A DNA stretch of 64,000 bases from Sinorhizobium glycinis (GCF_001651865.1 NZ_LPUX01000066.1:62001-126000), one strand, 5' to 3'. Positions 36,004 to 45,769 are shown, numbered from the stretch's first letter. Made by a program: numbers and translations. The notes: generated by a model from the sequence alone, not told the origin.

Positions 36004-38367
36004 ATGGCCACGCTCGACACCAAATTGCAGCGGGATCTGAGGCGGCTCTGGGGTCAGGTCCTCGCCATTGCCCTAGTGATAGCCGGCGGTGTCGCATCCC
36101 TCGTGCTGTCGATCGGATCGTTCAGGTCGCTGGATGAGACGCGCACCGCCTACTACGAACGGTACGAGTTCGCTGATGTCTTCGCGGAGGTGACAGGGGC
36201 TCCGAATACGCTTGTCGCTCAGATTGCCGAGATCTCGGGCGTCGCCGCGGTCGAGGCCCGCATCGCCGAATTCGCGCTGCTCGACATCCCGGACTTTCGC
36301 GAGCCGGCGACTGGCCGTTTCATATCGCTTCCGGAGGATCGTCCACCGCAGCTCAATCGGCCCTATATGCGAGCCGGCCGTCTGCCTGGCCCAAGTCAGT
36401 TTAATGAGGTGATGGTCAATGAGAGCTTTGCGAAAGCTCACGCCTTTGAGCCGGGAGACCGGTTCTCGGCCACGCTAAACGGCCGCAGGCGTGAGCTTAC
36501 CATCGTCGGTATCGCATTGTCGCCGGAATACGTCTACGCGATCGGACCGGGCGACCGGATGCCCGACGATCGCCGCTTCGGTGTGATCTGGATGTGGGAG
36601 CGCGCCCTGGCCGAAGCCTACGGTCTCGATGGCGCGTTCTCCTCGGTCAGCCTCAAGCTGATGCCGGATGCGGTTGAGACCGAGGTCATCGGCGCACTCG
36701 ACGACCTGCTCGATCGCTACGGCGGCGGTGCCGCCTACGGACGCAAAGATCAGACGTCACATGCCTATCTCGATCACGGCCTCGATATGCTCCGGAACAT
36801 GAGCCGCACGCTGCCGCCGATTTTCCTCATCGTCAGCGCTTTCCTCGTGAACCTGACGCTAAGCCGACTGGTCGCACTCGAACGGGAGCAGATCGGGCTG
36901 CTCAAGGCGTTGGGGTACTTCAATACCAGCATCGTTGCCCACTATCTGAAATTCGTCGCCGCGATTGCCTTCATCGGCATCGCGATCGGTAGCGCGGCGG
37001 GGACCTGGCTCGGCGTCTACGTGACGCGGCTTTTCGGCGAGTACTACCGGTTCCCATTCCTCGTCTTCGCCGACAATCCCGATGTCTATGTCCTCGCCGC
37101 GGTCCTCAGCATAGCTGCTGGGATCGGCGGGGCGTTTCGGTCCCTTCGCGAGATCGTCTCGTTGGCCGCTGCAGTCGCGATGCAGCCTCCGACTCCTCCG
37201 TCATTCCGGCCCTTGCTGTTCGGATGGCCCGCACTTGGCTCCGTCGTCTCACCGCGTACGATGATGATGCTCAGGAACGTTTCGAGGAAGCCGATCCGGG
37301 CGGCCCTTGCGACGCTCGGCATGGCCTTTGCGACTGGCATTCTCGTCGTTTCACTCTTCGTTGGGAATGCCATGGAGGAACTGATCGACGTGACCTACTT
37401 CATGGCCGATCGCCAGGATGCCACGATCAGCTTCGTGGAGAAGCGGCCCGAGGCCGTCCTGTTCGACGTGAGCAGACTGCCCGGCGTGCTCGCGGTCGAA
37501 CCCTATCGCCAGGTTCCTATCCGCATCCGAAAGGGAAGCCGCGAGCGCAGGACGCTGCTCTCCGGCAGGCCCGCCGGAGCGGACTTGAGCCGGATCATCG
37601 ACGTTGATCTGCGCACTGTCAGTCTGCCGGAGGCAGGGGTGGCGATTTCCGCCTATCTGGGACGCCTTCTCGATGCGCGCGTGGGCGACACCGTCGAAGT
37701 GGACCTGCTCGACGGCCGGCGACGGACGATTCAACTGACCGTAGCCGCCCTGGTGGAGGATTATTTCGGCATTGCCGCGATGATGGATGCCCAAGCTCTT
37801 TCCCGCTTGTTGCGCGAGGCCCCGACGGTGAATGGCGTCCATCTCAGCGTGGACGACGGCAAGCTTGATCTGCTCTACGGGGCCATAAAGCGGATGCCGA
37901 CGGTTGCGGGGGTAGCGCTGCAGCGTGTGTCCCTCGTGAATTTCCGTCAGAGCCTGGCGATCATTGTGACGACGATGGCGGGCATCTATACGGGGTTGTC
38001 CGTCGTGACCGCCTTCGGCGTCGTCTACAACAGCGCCCGCATCTCGCTTTCGGAGCATGCGCGAGAGCTGGCGACCCTGCGCGTCCTCGGCTTCAGCCAG
38101 GGCGAGACGATGCGCATTCTTCTGCTCGAACTGGCCGCTATCGTCGCGCTTGCCCAGCCGCCGGGTTGGGCGATCGGTTACGGCCTTTCATTGGTGATGA
38201 ACAAGCAGCTTGCCGGGGAGCTCATGCGCGCGCCCCTCGTCGTCGAGAATGCCACCTATGTGCTGGCGACCGCGGTCATCTTCTTCGCGGCACTGATTTC
38301 GGCGCTTGTCGTCGGGCGTCGCGTCTACGAGCTGGACCTGGTGTCCGTGCTCAAAACCAGGGAATAA
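36004..38367 (+). CDS. ABC transporter permease, FtsX/MacB type
   Basis: The 787-residue protein has an N-terminal membrane helix (VLAIALVIAGGVASLVLSIG), an extracytoplasmic domain, and two FtsX-like helix groups (near residues 275-390 and 655-780). LARELATLRVLGF-type coupling is seen as SEHARELATLRVLGFSQGET. Such permeases export lipids, peptides or drugs together with an ATPase and a fusion protein. Its own ATPase gene is internally deleted, so it would need another ATPase to work. Confidence 0.88.
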   Translation: MATLDTKLQRDLRRLWGQVLAIALVIAGGVASLVLSIGSFRSLDETRTAYYERYEFADVFAEVTGAPNTLVAQIAEISGVAAVEARIAEFALLDIPDFREPATGRFISLPEDRPPQLNRPYMRAGRLPGPSQFNEVMVNESFAKAHAFEPGDRFSATLNGRRRELTIVGIALSPEYVYAIGPGDRMPDDRRFGVIWMWERALAEAYGLDGAFSSVSLKLMPDAVETEVIGALDDLLDRYGGGAAYGRKDQTSHAYLDHGLDMLRNMSRTLPPIFLIVSAFLVNLTLSRLVALEREQIGLLKALGYFNTSIVAHYLKFVAAIAFIGIAIGSAAGTWLGVYVTRLFGEYYRFPFLVFADNPDVYVLAAVLSIAAGIGGAFRSLREIVSLAAAVAMQPPTPPSFRPLLFGWPALGSVVSPRTMMMLRNVSRKPIRAALATLGMAFATGILVVSLFVGNAMEELIDVTYFMADRQDATISFVEKRPEAVLFDVSRLPGVLAVEPYRQVPIRIRKGSRERRTLLSGRPAGADLSRIIDVDLRTVSLPEAGVAISAYLGRLLDARVGDTVEVDLLDGRRRTIQLTVAALVEDYFGIAAMMDAQALSRLLREAPTVNGVHLSVDDGKLDLLYGAIKRMPTVAGVALQRVSLVNFRQSLAIIVTTMAGIYTGLSVVTAFGVVYNSARISLSEHARELATLRVLGFSQGETMRILLLELAAIVALAQPPGWAIGYGLSLVMNKQLAGELMRAPLVVENATYVLATAVIFFAALISALVVGRRVYELDLVSVLKTRE

Positions 38368-38371
38368 GGCC

Positions 38372-39613
38372 ATGCAAGCGAAATGGCTGAAACGGGCCGG
38401 ATGGCTCACCACTGTCGGGGCGGCGGCGGCTGCCGCCGTCTGGTTCGCCTGGCCGCGGCCGATCCCCGTGGACATGGCCGCCGCTGTGAGGGCGCCGATG
38501 GCGGTGACGATCGACGAAGAGGCAAGAACACGCGTCCGGCATGTCTACACGGTCACCGCGCCCGTGACCGGAAAGGTTCTCAGAATCTCCCTTCCGGACG
38601 GCCATGACGAAACATCCCTTCACGTCGGCGATGAAGTGATTGCGGGCAAGACGGTAGTGGCGATCATGCAGCCGGTGACCCCAGGCCTGCTCGATGTACG
38701 CTCCAGGGCGGAACTGCAGGCAGCCGTCGTCGCCGCGAATGCTATCATCACCTTGGCGGAGGCAGAAATCCGCCGTATCGAAGCGGCAGTCAGGTTCGCT
38801 CGTGCCGAACTTGCGCGCGCCGAGGGGCTTGCACGCACCAACACGATTTCTGCACGTGACTTGCAAAGGGCCAGGTTCGATCTCGATACCATTGAAGCGC
38901 AACTCGCGACTGCCAAGGCACAGCTTGACGTTCGGCGGCGAGAGCAGGCGGTGGCGTCGGCACGCCTCACCGGATCGCCCGAGGCGGATGTAAGCACCGG
39001 CGAAGGCTGCTGCGTCCAAATCCGCGCACCCGTGAACGGCCGTGTGCTCAGGATCGTCCAGGAGGACGAAGCGGTCGTTCAGGCTGGCGCGCCGCTCATC
39101 GAGCTCGGTGATCCGAAGGACCTCGAGATAGTCGCGGATTTCCTCTCGAGCGAGGCCGTCCAGATCGACCCCGGTGCTGCGGTCATCGTTGACGGCTGGG
39201 GTGGACCGGCCCTGCGCGACCGAGTGAAGCGCATCGATCCCGCCGGCTTCGTGAAGGTTTCGGCTCTCGGAATCGAGGAGCAGCGTGTCGGCACCGTTGT
39301 CGATCTCGTCGATCCGCCCGACTCCTGGTCTCGGCTTGGCCATGACTTCCGGGTCATCGTCCACGTATCCATTTGGGAATCGGAAGACGCCCTCGCGATA
39401 CCCGTGAGTGCGCTGTTTCGGCGGGGGGACGACTGGGCTGTCTTTGCGGTGAGCGACGGTCGCGCCCGAGCCACGATCGTCCGCACTGGACAGCGAAACA
39501 GCAGGATGGTGGAAGTGTTGTCGGGGCTCTCGCCAGGGGACCGGGTCGTGCTCCATCCGAGCGACCGTGTGGCCGACGGCACGATGGTGGCAGAGCGGCA
39601 CAATCGCGCTTGA
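38372..39613 (+). CDS. HlyD-family membrane-fusion (efflux adaptor) protein
   Basis: The 413-residue protein has an N-terminal membrane anchor (WLTTVGAAAAAAVWFAWP). A split biotinyl-lipoyl-like domain (TAPVTGKVLRI ... RAPVNGRVLRI) flanks a coiled-coil hairpin (ELQAAVVAANAIITLAEAEI to DLDTIEAQLATAKAQLDVR), then a beta-barrel. It is the periplasmic adaptor for the preceding permease. The ATG at 38372 follows four bases after the permease stop. Confidence 0.9.
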   Translation: MQAKWLKRAGWLTTVGAAAAAAVWFAWPRPIPVDMAAAVRAPMAVTIDEEARTRVRHVYTVTAPVTGKVLRISLPDGHDETSLHVGDEVIAGKTVVAIMQPVTPGLLDVRSRAELQAAVVAANAIITLAEAEIRRIEAAVRFARAELARAEGLARTNTISARDLQRARFDLDTIEAQLATAKAQLDVRRREQAVASARLTGSPEADVSTGEGCCVQIRAPVNGRVLRIVQEDEAVVQAGAPLIELGDPKDLEIVADFLSSEAVQIDPGAAVIVDGWGGPALRDRVKRIDPAGFVKVSALGIEEQRVGTVVDLVDPPDSWSRLGHDFRVIVHVSIWESEDALAIPVSALFRRGDDWAVFAVSDGRARATIVRTGQRNSRMVEVLSGLSPGDRVVLHPSDRVADGTMVAERHNRA

Positions 39614-39869
39614 CGCCGCCGTACCCTTGACCGGACCACTTCGCCATGGAGATCGTCGGAGGCCCCGCGGCTGAGGTCCGGTTCGCGCAAGGAAACCGAC
39701 ATTGATGCTGGAGCCTCGTTAGTCGTTTATTGCCTCTTCCTGGAAGCGGCATGAATGGCTGATCGCTTTGCTGTGCAGCTCACCTGCTGCGGTTCGCTCC
39801 GGCGGCCGGCTTTACCCATCCACAAAGTGCCTCCACATCACGCTTCACCCAAGCGGAGGGAATACACTT
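39614..39869. other. Intergenic stretch, nothing recognised
   Basis: These 256 bases between the convergent fusion-protein and YeeE-like genes show no ORF with support and no clear terminator. Confidence 0.4.
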
Positions 39870-40189
39870 TCAATTTGCCGAGTAGTTCGGAAGACGCTGG
39901 CGGTGTGATAAGCGGTAAACCAACATGCCGATCAGCATTGCCGCAACGAAGAGAACGGCCTCCCATAGAAGCGGCTGTCGAGCAAGGGAGCCGAGCCGCG
40001 GCTGCGGATGATGTTGGCCACGGCAGAAGGGATCAGCGCGCCACCCATGACAAAGGCCAGCGTCGGGTCCCAGTTACCCGCGACATCGAGGAACGCCAGC
40101 ACACGTCCGGGATTGATCATGTCGGAGATTACCAGACCCGCCCCGAAGATGAGCCCGCACACGATCGCTGCTAACATCTGGGCCCTCAT
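39870..40189 (-). pseudogene. Second YeeE/YedE-like (DUF6691) protein, internally deleted and frameshifted
   Basis: The start at 40189 encodes MRAQMLAAIVCGLIFGAGLV, then ISDMINPGRVLAFLDVAGNW and SAVANIIRSRGSAPLLDSRFY, the normal first two thirds of the DUF6691 partner. After FYG the frame reads RPFSSLRQC and stops. The family's final helix (LFVAAMLIGMLVYRL) follows in another frame to 39872. About 25-35 residues are missing between, so the protein is broken. Its start overlaps the upstream partner (ATGA). Confidence 0.8.
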
Positions 40190-40626
40190 GGCTGGACTCC
40201 AACGAGATGGCGGGTGACGAAGACCGTCGCGCCCGCAACGGCTATGAAGATTGCTGTGGCGGCAAGCGAACGCGGCGAAAGCCGCGCAAGCCCGCAAACG
40301 CCGTGGCCGCTCGTGCAGCCCGATCCGAGCCGGGTGCCATAGCCAACGATGAGTCCGGCGGCAATCAGCAGTGCTGGCGAAGACGTGAGCGTGATGTCGG
40401 GGTGGCGGACGAGCGTGGCCGTCAGCCAAGCGCCTGCGATGATGCCGGCGAGGAAACCCAGTCCCAACTTGCTGTCGCCGTCATGGGTCAAGCCGGCTGC
40501 GGCGGCCGCGAGGCCGGAAATCCCGGCTATCCTTCCGTTCAGCAGAAGGTAGAGGCCTGCCGACAGGCCGATCAGGAGGCCGCCTGCCAGGGGCCAGAGA
40601 TAGTTTATTTCAGTCATTGCGCTCAC
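40186..40626 (-). CDS. YeeE/YedE-family membrane transporter
   Basis: The 146-residue protein has about four membrane helices and the family motif GYGTRLGSGCTSGHGVCGLA, whose cysteines are conserved in thiosulfate/sulfur-species transporters. The family works in pairs with a DUF6691 partner, here the next gene, which is disrupted. Sulfur-compound uptake is inferred from the family. Confidence 0.88.
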   Translation of the reverse strand: MSAMTEINYLWPLAGGLLIGLSAGLYLLLNGRIAGISGLAAAAAGLTHDGDSKLGLGFLAGIIAGAWLTATLVRHPDITLTSSPALLIAAGLIVGYGTRLGSGCTSGHGVCGLARLSPRSLAATAIFIAVAGATVFVTRHLVGVQP

Positions 40627-40675
40627 ACTACGTTCTCAGGTCGGACGTCGTTCTCCTCGGCCGGAGTAGAATCAA

Positions 40676-40999
40676 CTAAGGTCGTTTCGCCTTGATGTAC
40701 GCGACGAGATCGGCAATCTCGGAACGTGTCAGCGACAGATTGGGCATGCGGGAGTGGTGAGGAGCAGCCAAGAAATCCGAAAGTTTCGCCTCATCAAACG
40801 GCTCCGATTTACCAATTTGAGCGAATGTCGGAACCGTATCAGAGCCGCGCATTTGTCCAGGTGCAACGACGTGACATTCGCTGCACCAGCGTTGAGCGAT
40901 GCCGCGGCCGCGGAGTCGATCGGCCGCGGCGCTCTCGCCGACGACCATCGAAAGGAGAGCAACGGTGACAGCGCTTTGAAAACCGCTTATTCGCTTCAT
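40676..40999 (-). CDS. Small periplasmic class I cytochrome c
   Basis: The 107-residue protein has a signal peptide ending at ESAAA (residue ~25), one haem-binding CSECH motif, and a C-terminal MPNLSLTRSEIADLVAYIK with the axial methionine. It would carry electrons in the periplasm. It lies between the YeeE-like genes and a DUF1488-like gene on the same strand. Confidence 0.9.
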   Translation of the reverse strand: MKRISGFQSAVTVALLSMVVGESAAADRLRGRGIAQRWCSECHVVAPGQMRGSDTVPTFAQIGKSEPFDEAKLSDFLAAPHHSRMPNLSLTRSEIADLVAYIKAKRP

Positions 41000-41071
41000 T
41001 GCAGCCAGGTCCTATTGGGGTCACCTGCAACTCGCGTTCGTGTCACCGGCCAGGGTTGCAAGCAACACATC

Positions 41072-41362
41072 TCAAGCCGCGTCCGGGTGAAGAGCTTTCC
41101 AAGCAGACACATCAGTCGCAGTTACTGTCACGCACCCAGCAGACGTGAGCTCTTTGCCATCGAATTTGTGAGACGCGATTTCGCTGAAGACTGAGACATA
41201 TTCCTGCAGGCGGCACTCGTTGCACAGCGGCGGATCGGCGATGTCGAGCAGCGCTTCCTTCGTAACAAGAACGATCTCGTCGCCTCCGACGTCTCTTCCC
41301 ATGATCAGAAGCGCCTCGTCACCCGATGCCTTCATCATTCCACTGACCAACTTCAAGGGCAT
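41072..41362 (-). CDS. Small DUF1488-like protein
   Basis: The 96-residue protein contains VTKEALLDIADP and IASHKFDGKELTSAGCVTVT, a pattern resembling DUF1488 proteins of unknown role. A CNEC pair in the middle could bind metal. A perfect FNR-type box lies 83 bases upstream, and the cytochrome c gene follows after 72 bases, so the two are probably one transcript. Confidence 0.6.
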   Translation of the reverse strand: MPLKLVSGMMKASGDEALLIMGRDVGGDEIVLVTKEALLDIADPPLCNECRLQEYVSVFSEIASHKFDGKELTSAGCVTVTATDVSAWKALHPDAA

Positions 41363-41444
41363 TTTCGTCCTCCCGGCACGCGTGCGAGTGGAGCCACCAA
41401 TCTGTGTTCACTCAAGCATTATGCTTCGCGCGCACAGAAACTCC

Positions 41445-41458
41445 TTGATCAAGCTCAA
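41445..41458. promoter_or_regulatory. FNR/FixK box TTGATCAAGCTCAA
   Basis: Perfect TTGA-N6-TCAA in the 282-base gap upstream of the DUF1488-like and cytochrome c genes. Confidence 0.65.
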
Positions 41459-41644
41459 AGTCGGTCTCCAATCGCGAGCCTCTCGTAAAGGTAGATCGGG
41501 CGATCTGTTCGTGTTGCACTCAAGCGACCGGGTCGTTAGCAGAGGAGAATGCGCTGAGGGGCCGCCGCGTTCAAACGGCCTTGGGTAACTGGCGACCTTT
41601 CTATCTGACCAGCAGGAATGAGTTTCCCCGCTTTGAGGTTGAAG

Positions 41645-42226
41645 TCAGCGCGCCCGTCTGCCGAAGTCGCGCATGTCTTTGATCCAGCGAGAGCGCTCCT
41701 TCTCGTCGGCAAACGAGAGGCCATAGAAGCTCTCGCGAATAGGCTTGATTCCGGCGAAGCCCAGCATACTACGCTCGAAACTGCGCACGCCATAGGCGCC
41801 GAAATACCACCGATAAAGAAGCACCGGCATTCCCATTGTGACGATTATGCGGGCGGAGCGTCCGGCCAGCAGCCGCTTCGGAAAGCCGCCCTTCTTGTAT
41901 TCCATTGCAAAGCCCGGCCTGAAGATGTGCTCGAGAAAGCCCTTGAGCAGGGCGGGCATCGTTCCATGCCAAAGAGGAAACAGAAAGACCCAGTGTTCTG
42001 CCCAGCGCATATCCTCACGCGATTGCTCCAGGCCGGGTGGCAATGCCCCGGTCTCGAAATCCTCCTGGGTTCGCAGCAGCGGGAACTCGAGCTTGGCCAC
42101 CTCTATGCGGCGCACCTGGTGTCCCGCTGCCGTGGCAGCATCGGCATAAGCGTCAGCCATGGCGTGCAGGAGGTGCTGCCCGGCTGGGTCCGGATGGCCC
42201 TGGACAATTGTGACGCGCCTGGTCAT
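41645..42226 (-). CDS. NAD(P)H:quinone oxidoreductase, flavodoxin-like fold
   Basis: The 193-residue protein has the KefF/MdaB-type pattern: VTIVQGHPDPAGQHLLHAMA, then HWVFLFPLWHGTMPALLKGF and GFAMEYKKGGFPKRLLAGRS. It should bind FMN/FAD and reduce quinones or related electrophiles in the cytoplasm. It follows the alpha/beta hydrolase gene by 12 bases and is probably in the same operon. Confidence 0.88.
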   Translation of the reverse strand: MTRRVTIVQGHPDPAGQHLLHAMADAYADAATAAGHQVRRIEVAKLEFPLLRTQEDFETGALPPGLEQSREDMRWAEHWVFLFPLWHGTMPALLKGFLEHIFRPGFAMEYKKGGFPKRLLAGRSARIIVTMGMPVLLYRWYFGAYGVRSFERSMLGFAGIKPIRESFYGLSFADEKERSRWIKDMRDFGRRAR

Positions 42227-42238
42227 CTGCTGTCTCTC

Positions 42239-43276
42239 TCATGACCGCGTCGACGACGGTGCGGGCGAATTTGGCCAAACAGACGGCCCGCCACGGGACC
42301 CGGAAGGTTGCATTGTGCCTGTCTGAGCAAGGAAATCGCTGACCGCCTTCTTAACGTCCTCCCCATCTCCAACGAGCAGATGCCCGCCGGTGTCGTAGAC
42401 GACCAACTTCGCGCCCGGAATGCTGCCGGCCGCGAATTTGGCTGCGGGGAGCGTGTTGAAAAGATCATCCTGGGCCGAGACGACCAAGGTGGGAGCGGCG
42501 ATCTTCTCGAGAGGCAGCCGGTGGAGATCGGGCGCACTATCGATGTTAATGCCGGGGAAGCGCCGCGAAAGCGGTTCGACGCTGCGGATAATGGCCATCA
42601 CGCGATTTCGGTCGTTTTCGGGGGCCGCTTCAACAACTTCAGGGGGCACCCCGAGGAAGCGGATGAGAATTGACGGAGCAAGCTTTTCGGTCGCCCACCA
42701 GGCGAAATCGGCGCCGGTATTGACCAGCCAGAAGACAAACGCGCTGCCACGACTCCCCTCGACCATCACTGGACTCTCGGGCGCGTAGGTTCCAGGGACA
42801 ATCAGAATGAGCGCTGACACCCTATCCGGATGGCGAAGCGCCAGTTCGATTGCCGAGCGTGCGCCCGCCGAGACACCGACGACCACGGCTTTGTCGATCT
42901 GAAGCTCGGAGAGCAGCGCCCTATGGGCGTCCGCTTGGGCGGCGGGCGACGCATCGGACGGAATCGGCGTCCCCAGATACCCGAAGCGCGACGGAGCGAT
43001 GACGCGAAAGCCGTTTCCGACAAGATCGGCAACGTTGGTCAGCCCCTGATCCCACCCGCCACCTGCACCGTGGATGGACAGGAGCGGAGTGCCTTCACCT
43101 CGCTCGGCATATTCGATCGGACCTGCGGCCGTATTCGCAACTCGCGCGCCACTGGCGACCGCAAAACGCGCGCGGTCGATGTCATTGCTGTAGGACAGGA
43201 AAACCAGCCCGCCTGCGACCACGACAGCGATAGAGACCGCTGATAACTCCCACCCGATCCGACCCATGGCCGCCAT
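42239..43276 (-). CDS. Membrane-anchored alpha/beta hydrolase
   Basis: The 345-residue protein has an N-terminal membrane helix (ELSAVSIAVVVAGGLVFLSY), then the hydrolase core: oxyanion loop HGAGGGWDQGL, nucleophile elbow GVSAGA with serine, and a late GGHLLVGDGEDV holding the likely catalytic histidine. The C-terminal ~25 residues are Pro/Ser-rich and outside the domain. The substrate is unknown. An FNR-type box lies 50 bases upstream. MGRIG at 43267 is an alternative start. Confidence 0.85.
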   Translation of the reverse strand: MAAMGRIGWELSAVSIAVVVAGGLVFLSYSNDIDRARFAVASGARVANTAAGPIEYAERGEGTPLLSIHGAGGGWDQGLTNVADLVGNGFRVIAPSRFGYLGTPIPSDASPAAQADAHRALLSELQIDKAVVVGVSAGARSAIELALRHPDRVSALILIVPGTYAPESPVMVEGSRGSAFVFWLVNTGADFAWWATEKLAPSILIRFLGVPPEVVEAAPENDRNRVMAIIRSVEPLSRRFPGINIDSAPDLHRLPLEKIAAPTLVVSAQDDLFNTLPAAKFAAGSIPGAKLVVYDTGGHLLVGDGEDVKKAVSDFLAQTGTMQPSGSRGGPSVWPNSPAPSSTRS

Positions 43277-43326
43277 CCTTGGAATTCAAACTTGCGGATA
43301 TCCTAGTCGGGTTGAGCCCGAAGGAC

Positions 43327-43340
43327 TTTGATGTCCCTCA
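43327..43340. promoter_or_regulatory. FNR/FixK box TTGATGTCCCTCAA
   Basis: Perfect TTGA-N6-TCAA between the metal ATPase and the alpha/beta hydrolase genes, placed to drive the hydrolase-oxidoreductase pair. Confidence 0.7.
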
Positions 43341-43390
43341 AACGGACCGATGAGATGCACAGCGATCGGCCGATTTCGATCCGCTCTTTC

Positions 43391-45718
43391 CTACTGCTCG
43401 TCCTCGAGCAAGCGATAGATTTCCTGCTCCTGGGCAAAGTGTAGCCGGGTGATCGCTTCGAGCCCGTGGAGCAGCCGCTGGATCTCGTAGCGCTGCGCCG
43501 GGCTCGGCCCGTGCGCGCCGAGGGCCTTTCGAAGGGAGGTCAGGCTGTGGACCTGACGCTGAATCTCCATGTGAGCCCTACTCATGCCGGCAAGGGCATC
43601 CGGCGTGGCCGCCCGACTGCGCAGTCTCGGATAGAGTTCCTCGTCGTCCTGCCGCTCGTGCGGCAGAAGACGTCGACGGAGCAGGGCGTCCAGGTCCGCA
43701 AGCTCCTTACGGACTTCCGTTTTCGGCAGATTCTGAATGCGTTCGGTCGTATGGCGTAGCTCGTCCACCACGTCCATCAGGGCACGATGCTCGGCTTCGA
43801 GCTGTATGAGCTCCGCGTGCGGTAATTGTGTTGTTTTCCGCCAGCCGCGCTTAGGGTTTCCAAGAGCGCGCAGCGCGTTCAAGATGGCGACGACGTCGAT
43901 CGCTTCTTGCAGCAGTGCACCCTGAACCGGTGTCAGGTAGCCGAAGGCAGCCGCAAACATGCCAGCGACGGACAGGCCCATGCCCATATAGACGCTCTGG
44001 AGGGCTATGCTGCGTGACCGGTGCGCGATGCTGATGGCGCTGACGAGGCGATCGAGCCTGTCCACCAGGATCACGACGTCCGCCGCTTCCGAGGAGGCAG
44101 CCGCCCCGCGCGCGCCCATAGCCACCCCAACATCGGCGGCTGCGAGAGCCGGCGCATCGTTGACGCCATCGCCCACCATCATCACCGGTCCTGCCGATCT
44201 TTCCGCTTCCACAATCCGAGTTTTGTCCTCCGGCTTCAATTCGGCGACAACGCTGTCCAACCCGAGGAAGGACTGAAGGCTTTCCGCGAGCTCGGTGCGA
44301 TCCCCGGTCGCAAGCACGATCCGATCGACGCCGGCCTCGCGCAATCGCCTCAGCACGCTGCCGGCCTCCGGCCTGACCTCGTCCGCAAGCAGAAACGCCC
44401 CCGCCAGAATTCCGTCCTTGGCGGCGAGAACCGAAACGGTGCCATCCCTCCTGATCCACTCCCGGATCTCTCGCGAGAAGGCGGTCTCCTCGATCCTGGC
44501 GCTGACGAAATCCCAGCCGCCTACCGCGATCTCGTGGCCGTCGATGCGGCCGGTCACGCCGGAGCCCGCCTCTTCACGGGATCCAGATGGTGCGGCCAGC
44601 CGCAATCCCCGCTCTCTTGCGGCTGCGACCAGCGCGCGGGCGATGACGTGGTGCGAGCCCTGATCCAGCGATGCGGCCAGACGCAGCACTTCCAAAGGGT
44701 CGAGATCGGTGCGGGACTTGACCTCGATAAGACGGGCCCGGCCATCGGTAATTGTCCCGGTTTTGTCGAGGATCACCGTCTTCACGCGCGCAAGCATCTC
44801 GAGCGCGCCGCCGCCCTTCACGAGCACGCCTTTGGCGGCGCAGCGGGAGACACCGGAGACAATCGCCACCGGGACCGCGAGAATGAGAGGGCACGGTGTC
44901 GCAACGACCAGGACTGCGAGCGCCCGGATCGCTTCGCCACTCTCGGCCCAGGCGCCGCCGGCGAGAAGGAGCGTGATCGTGAGAAACACCAGCGCGTAGC
45001 GGTCGGCAAGCCGAACCATCGGCGCCTTCGCGGCTCTTGCCTCCTCCACCAGCCTGACAATTGCCGCATAGGTACTATCGCTCGCCGAATTCGCGGCGAG
45101 CATTTCGAAGGCGTCGCCAGCGTTCGTCGTGCCGCTCGTCACCGGCTCGCCGGATCGGCGGCGGACCGGCAGGGCTTCGCCCGTCAAGGCCGCCTCGTCC
45201 AGAACGGCGACGCCATCCATCACGTTTCCATCGACCGGCACGACTTCGCCACGGCGCACCAGGATCCGGTCGCCAGGTTTCAACTCTTCGACGGAAACCT
45301 CCTGCAACTGCCCATCCGCGTAGCGAGCGGCGATGCGCGGTACCCGATTGAGTAGCGCCGTCAGTTCTCGGCGTGCGCGCCTTTGAGCAAAATCCTCGAG
45401 CGCCTGTCCACCCGTGTACATCAGTGCGACGATGCTGCCGGTCAGGTATTCGCCGAGAAGAAGGGCGCCGCCCATCGCCAGCGCTGCGATGAGATCCAGC
45501 CCGAATTCCTTCCTTCCGAGACTGATCGCGATCTCGGTAAGGAGGCTCGCAAGGATGACCGCGGTGCCGGCAGCCCAGGACGAGGCGCTGAGATCGGGCC
45601 GGTCCGCGAGCCAGGCGACTGTGCCGGAGAGCAAGGCTACAGCGATGACGGCAAGGAGAAGGCGCTTGCCCAGCGCTTCTCCTTGCCAAAACGGCTCGAA
45701 AACTCGGCTTCTAGTCAA
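43391..45718 (-). CDS. nia: P1B-type metal ATPase with C-terminal hemerythrin domain (Nia-like)
   Basis: The ~775-residue pump has TGEALPV, the transmembrane metal motif TPC (VATPCPLILAVP), phosphorylation motif DKTGTITDG with aspartate near residue 318, and MVGDGVNDAPALAAADVG. A C-terminal hemerythrin-like domain of ~140 residues follows (EHRALMD, HERQDDEELYP, HMEIQ, HFAQEQEIY). TPC plus hemerythrin is the layout of Sinorhizobium meliloti Nia, a P1B-5 ATPase exporting iron and nickel in nodules. The TTG at 45718 follows GGAGAG. A longer frame reaches 45868 but would start upstream of a near-FNR site. Confidence 0.85.
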   Translation of the reverse strand: MTRSRVFEPFWQGEALGKRLLLAVIAVALLSGTVAWLADRPDLSASSWAAGTAVILASLLTEIAISLGRKEFGLDLIAALAMGGALLLGEYLTGSIVALMYTGGQALEDFAQRRARRELTALLNRVPRIAARYADGQLQEVSVEELKPGDRILVRRGEVVPVDGNVMDGVAVLDEAALTGEALPVRRRSGEPVTSGTTNAGDAFEMLAANSASDSTYAAIVRLVEEARAAKAPMVRLADRYALVFLTITLLLAGGAWAESGEAIRALAVLVVATPCPLILAVPVAIVSGVSRCAAKGVLVKGGGALEMLARVKTVILDKTGTITDGRARLIEVKSRTDLDPLEVLRLAASLDQGSHHVIARALVAAARERGLRLAAPSGSREEAGSGVTGRIDGHEIAVGGWDFVSARIEETAFSREIREWIRRDGTVSVLAAKDGILAGAFLLADEVRPEAGSVLRRLREAGVDRIVLATGDRTELAESLQSFLGLDSVVAELKPEDKTRIVEAERSAGPVMMVGDGVNDAPALAAADVGVAMGARGAAASSEAADVVILVDRLDRLVSAISIAHRSRSIALQSVYMGMGLSVAGMFAAAFGYLTPVQGALLQEAIDVVAILNALRALGNPKRGWRKTTQLPHAELIQLEAEHRALMDVVDELRHTTERIQNLPKTEVRKELADLDALLRRRLLPHERQDDEELYPRLRSRAATPDALAGMSRAHMEIQRQVHSLTSLRKALGAHGPSPAQRYEIQRLLHGLEAITRLHFAQEQEIYRLLEDEQ

Positions 45719-45769
45719 GGTGCTCTCCGACAGATCTCGTGAAAGATATAAGATAACAGGATCGTTGCC

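Noticed and set aside
38351-39601. 416-residue minus-strand ORF under the HlyD-type gene
   Set aside because: Composition is that of an antisense frame; the plus strand encodes the fusion protein.
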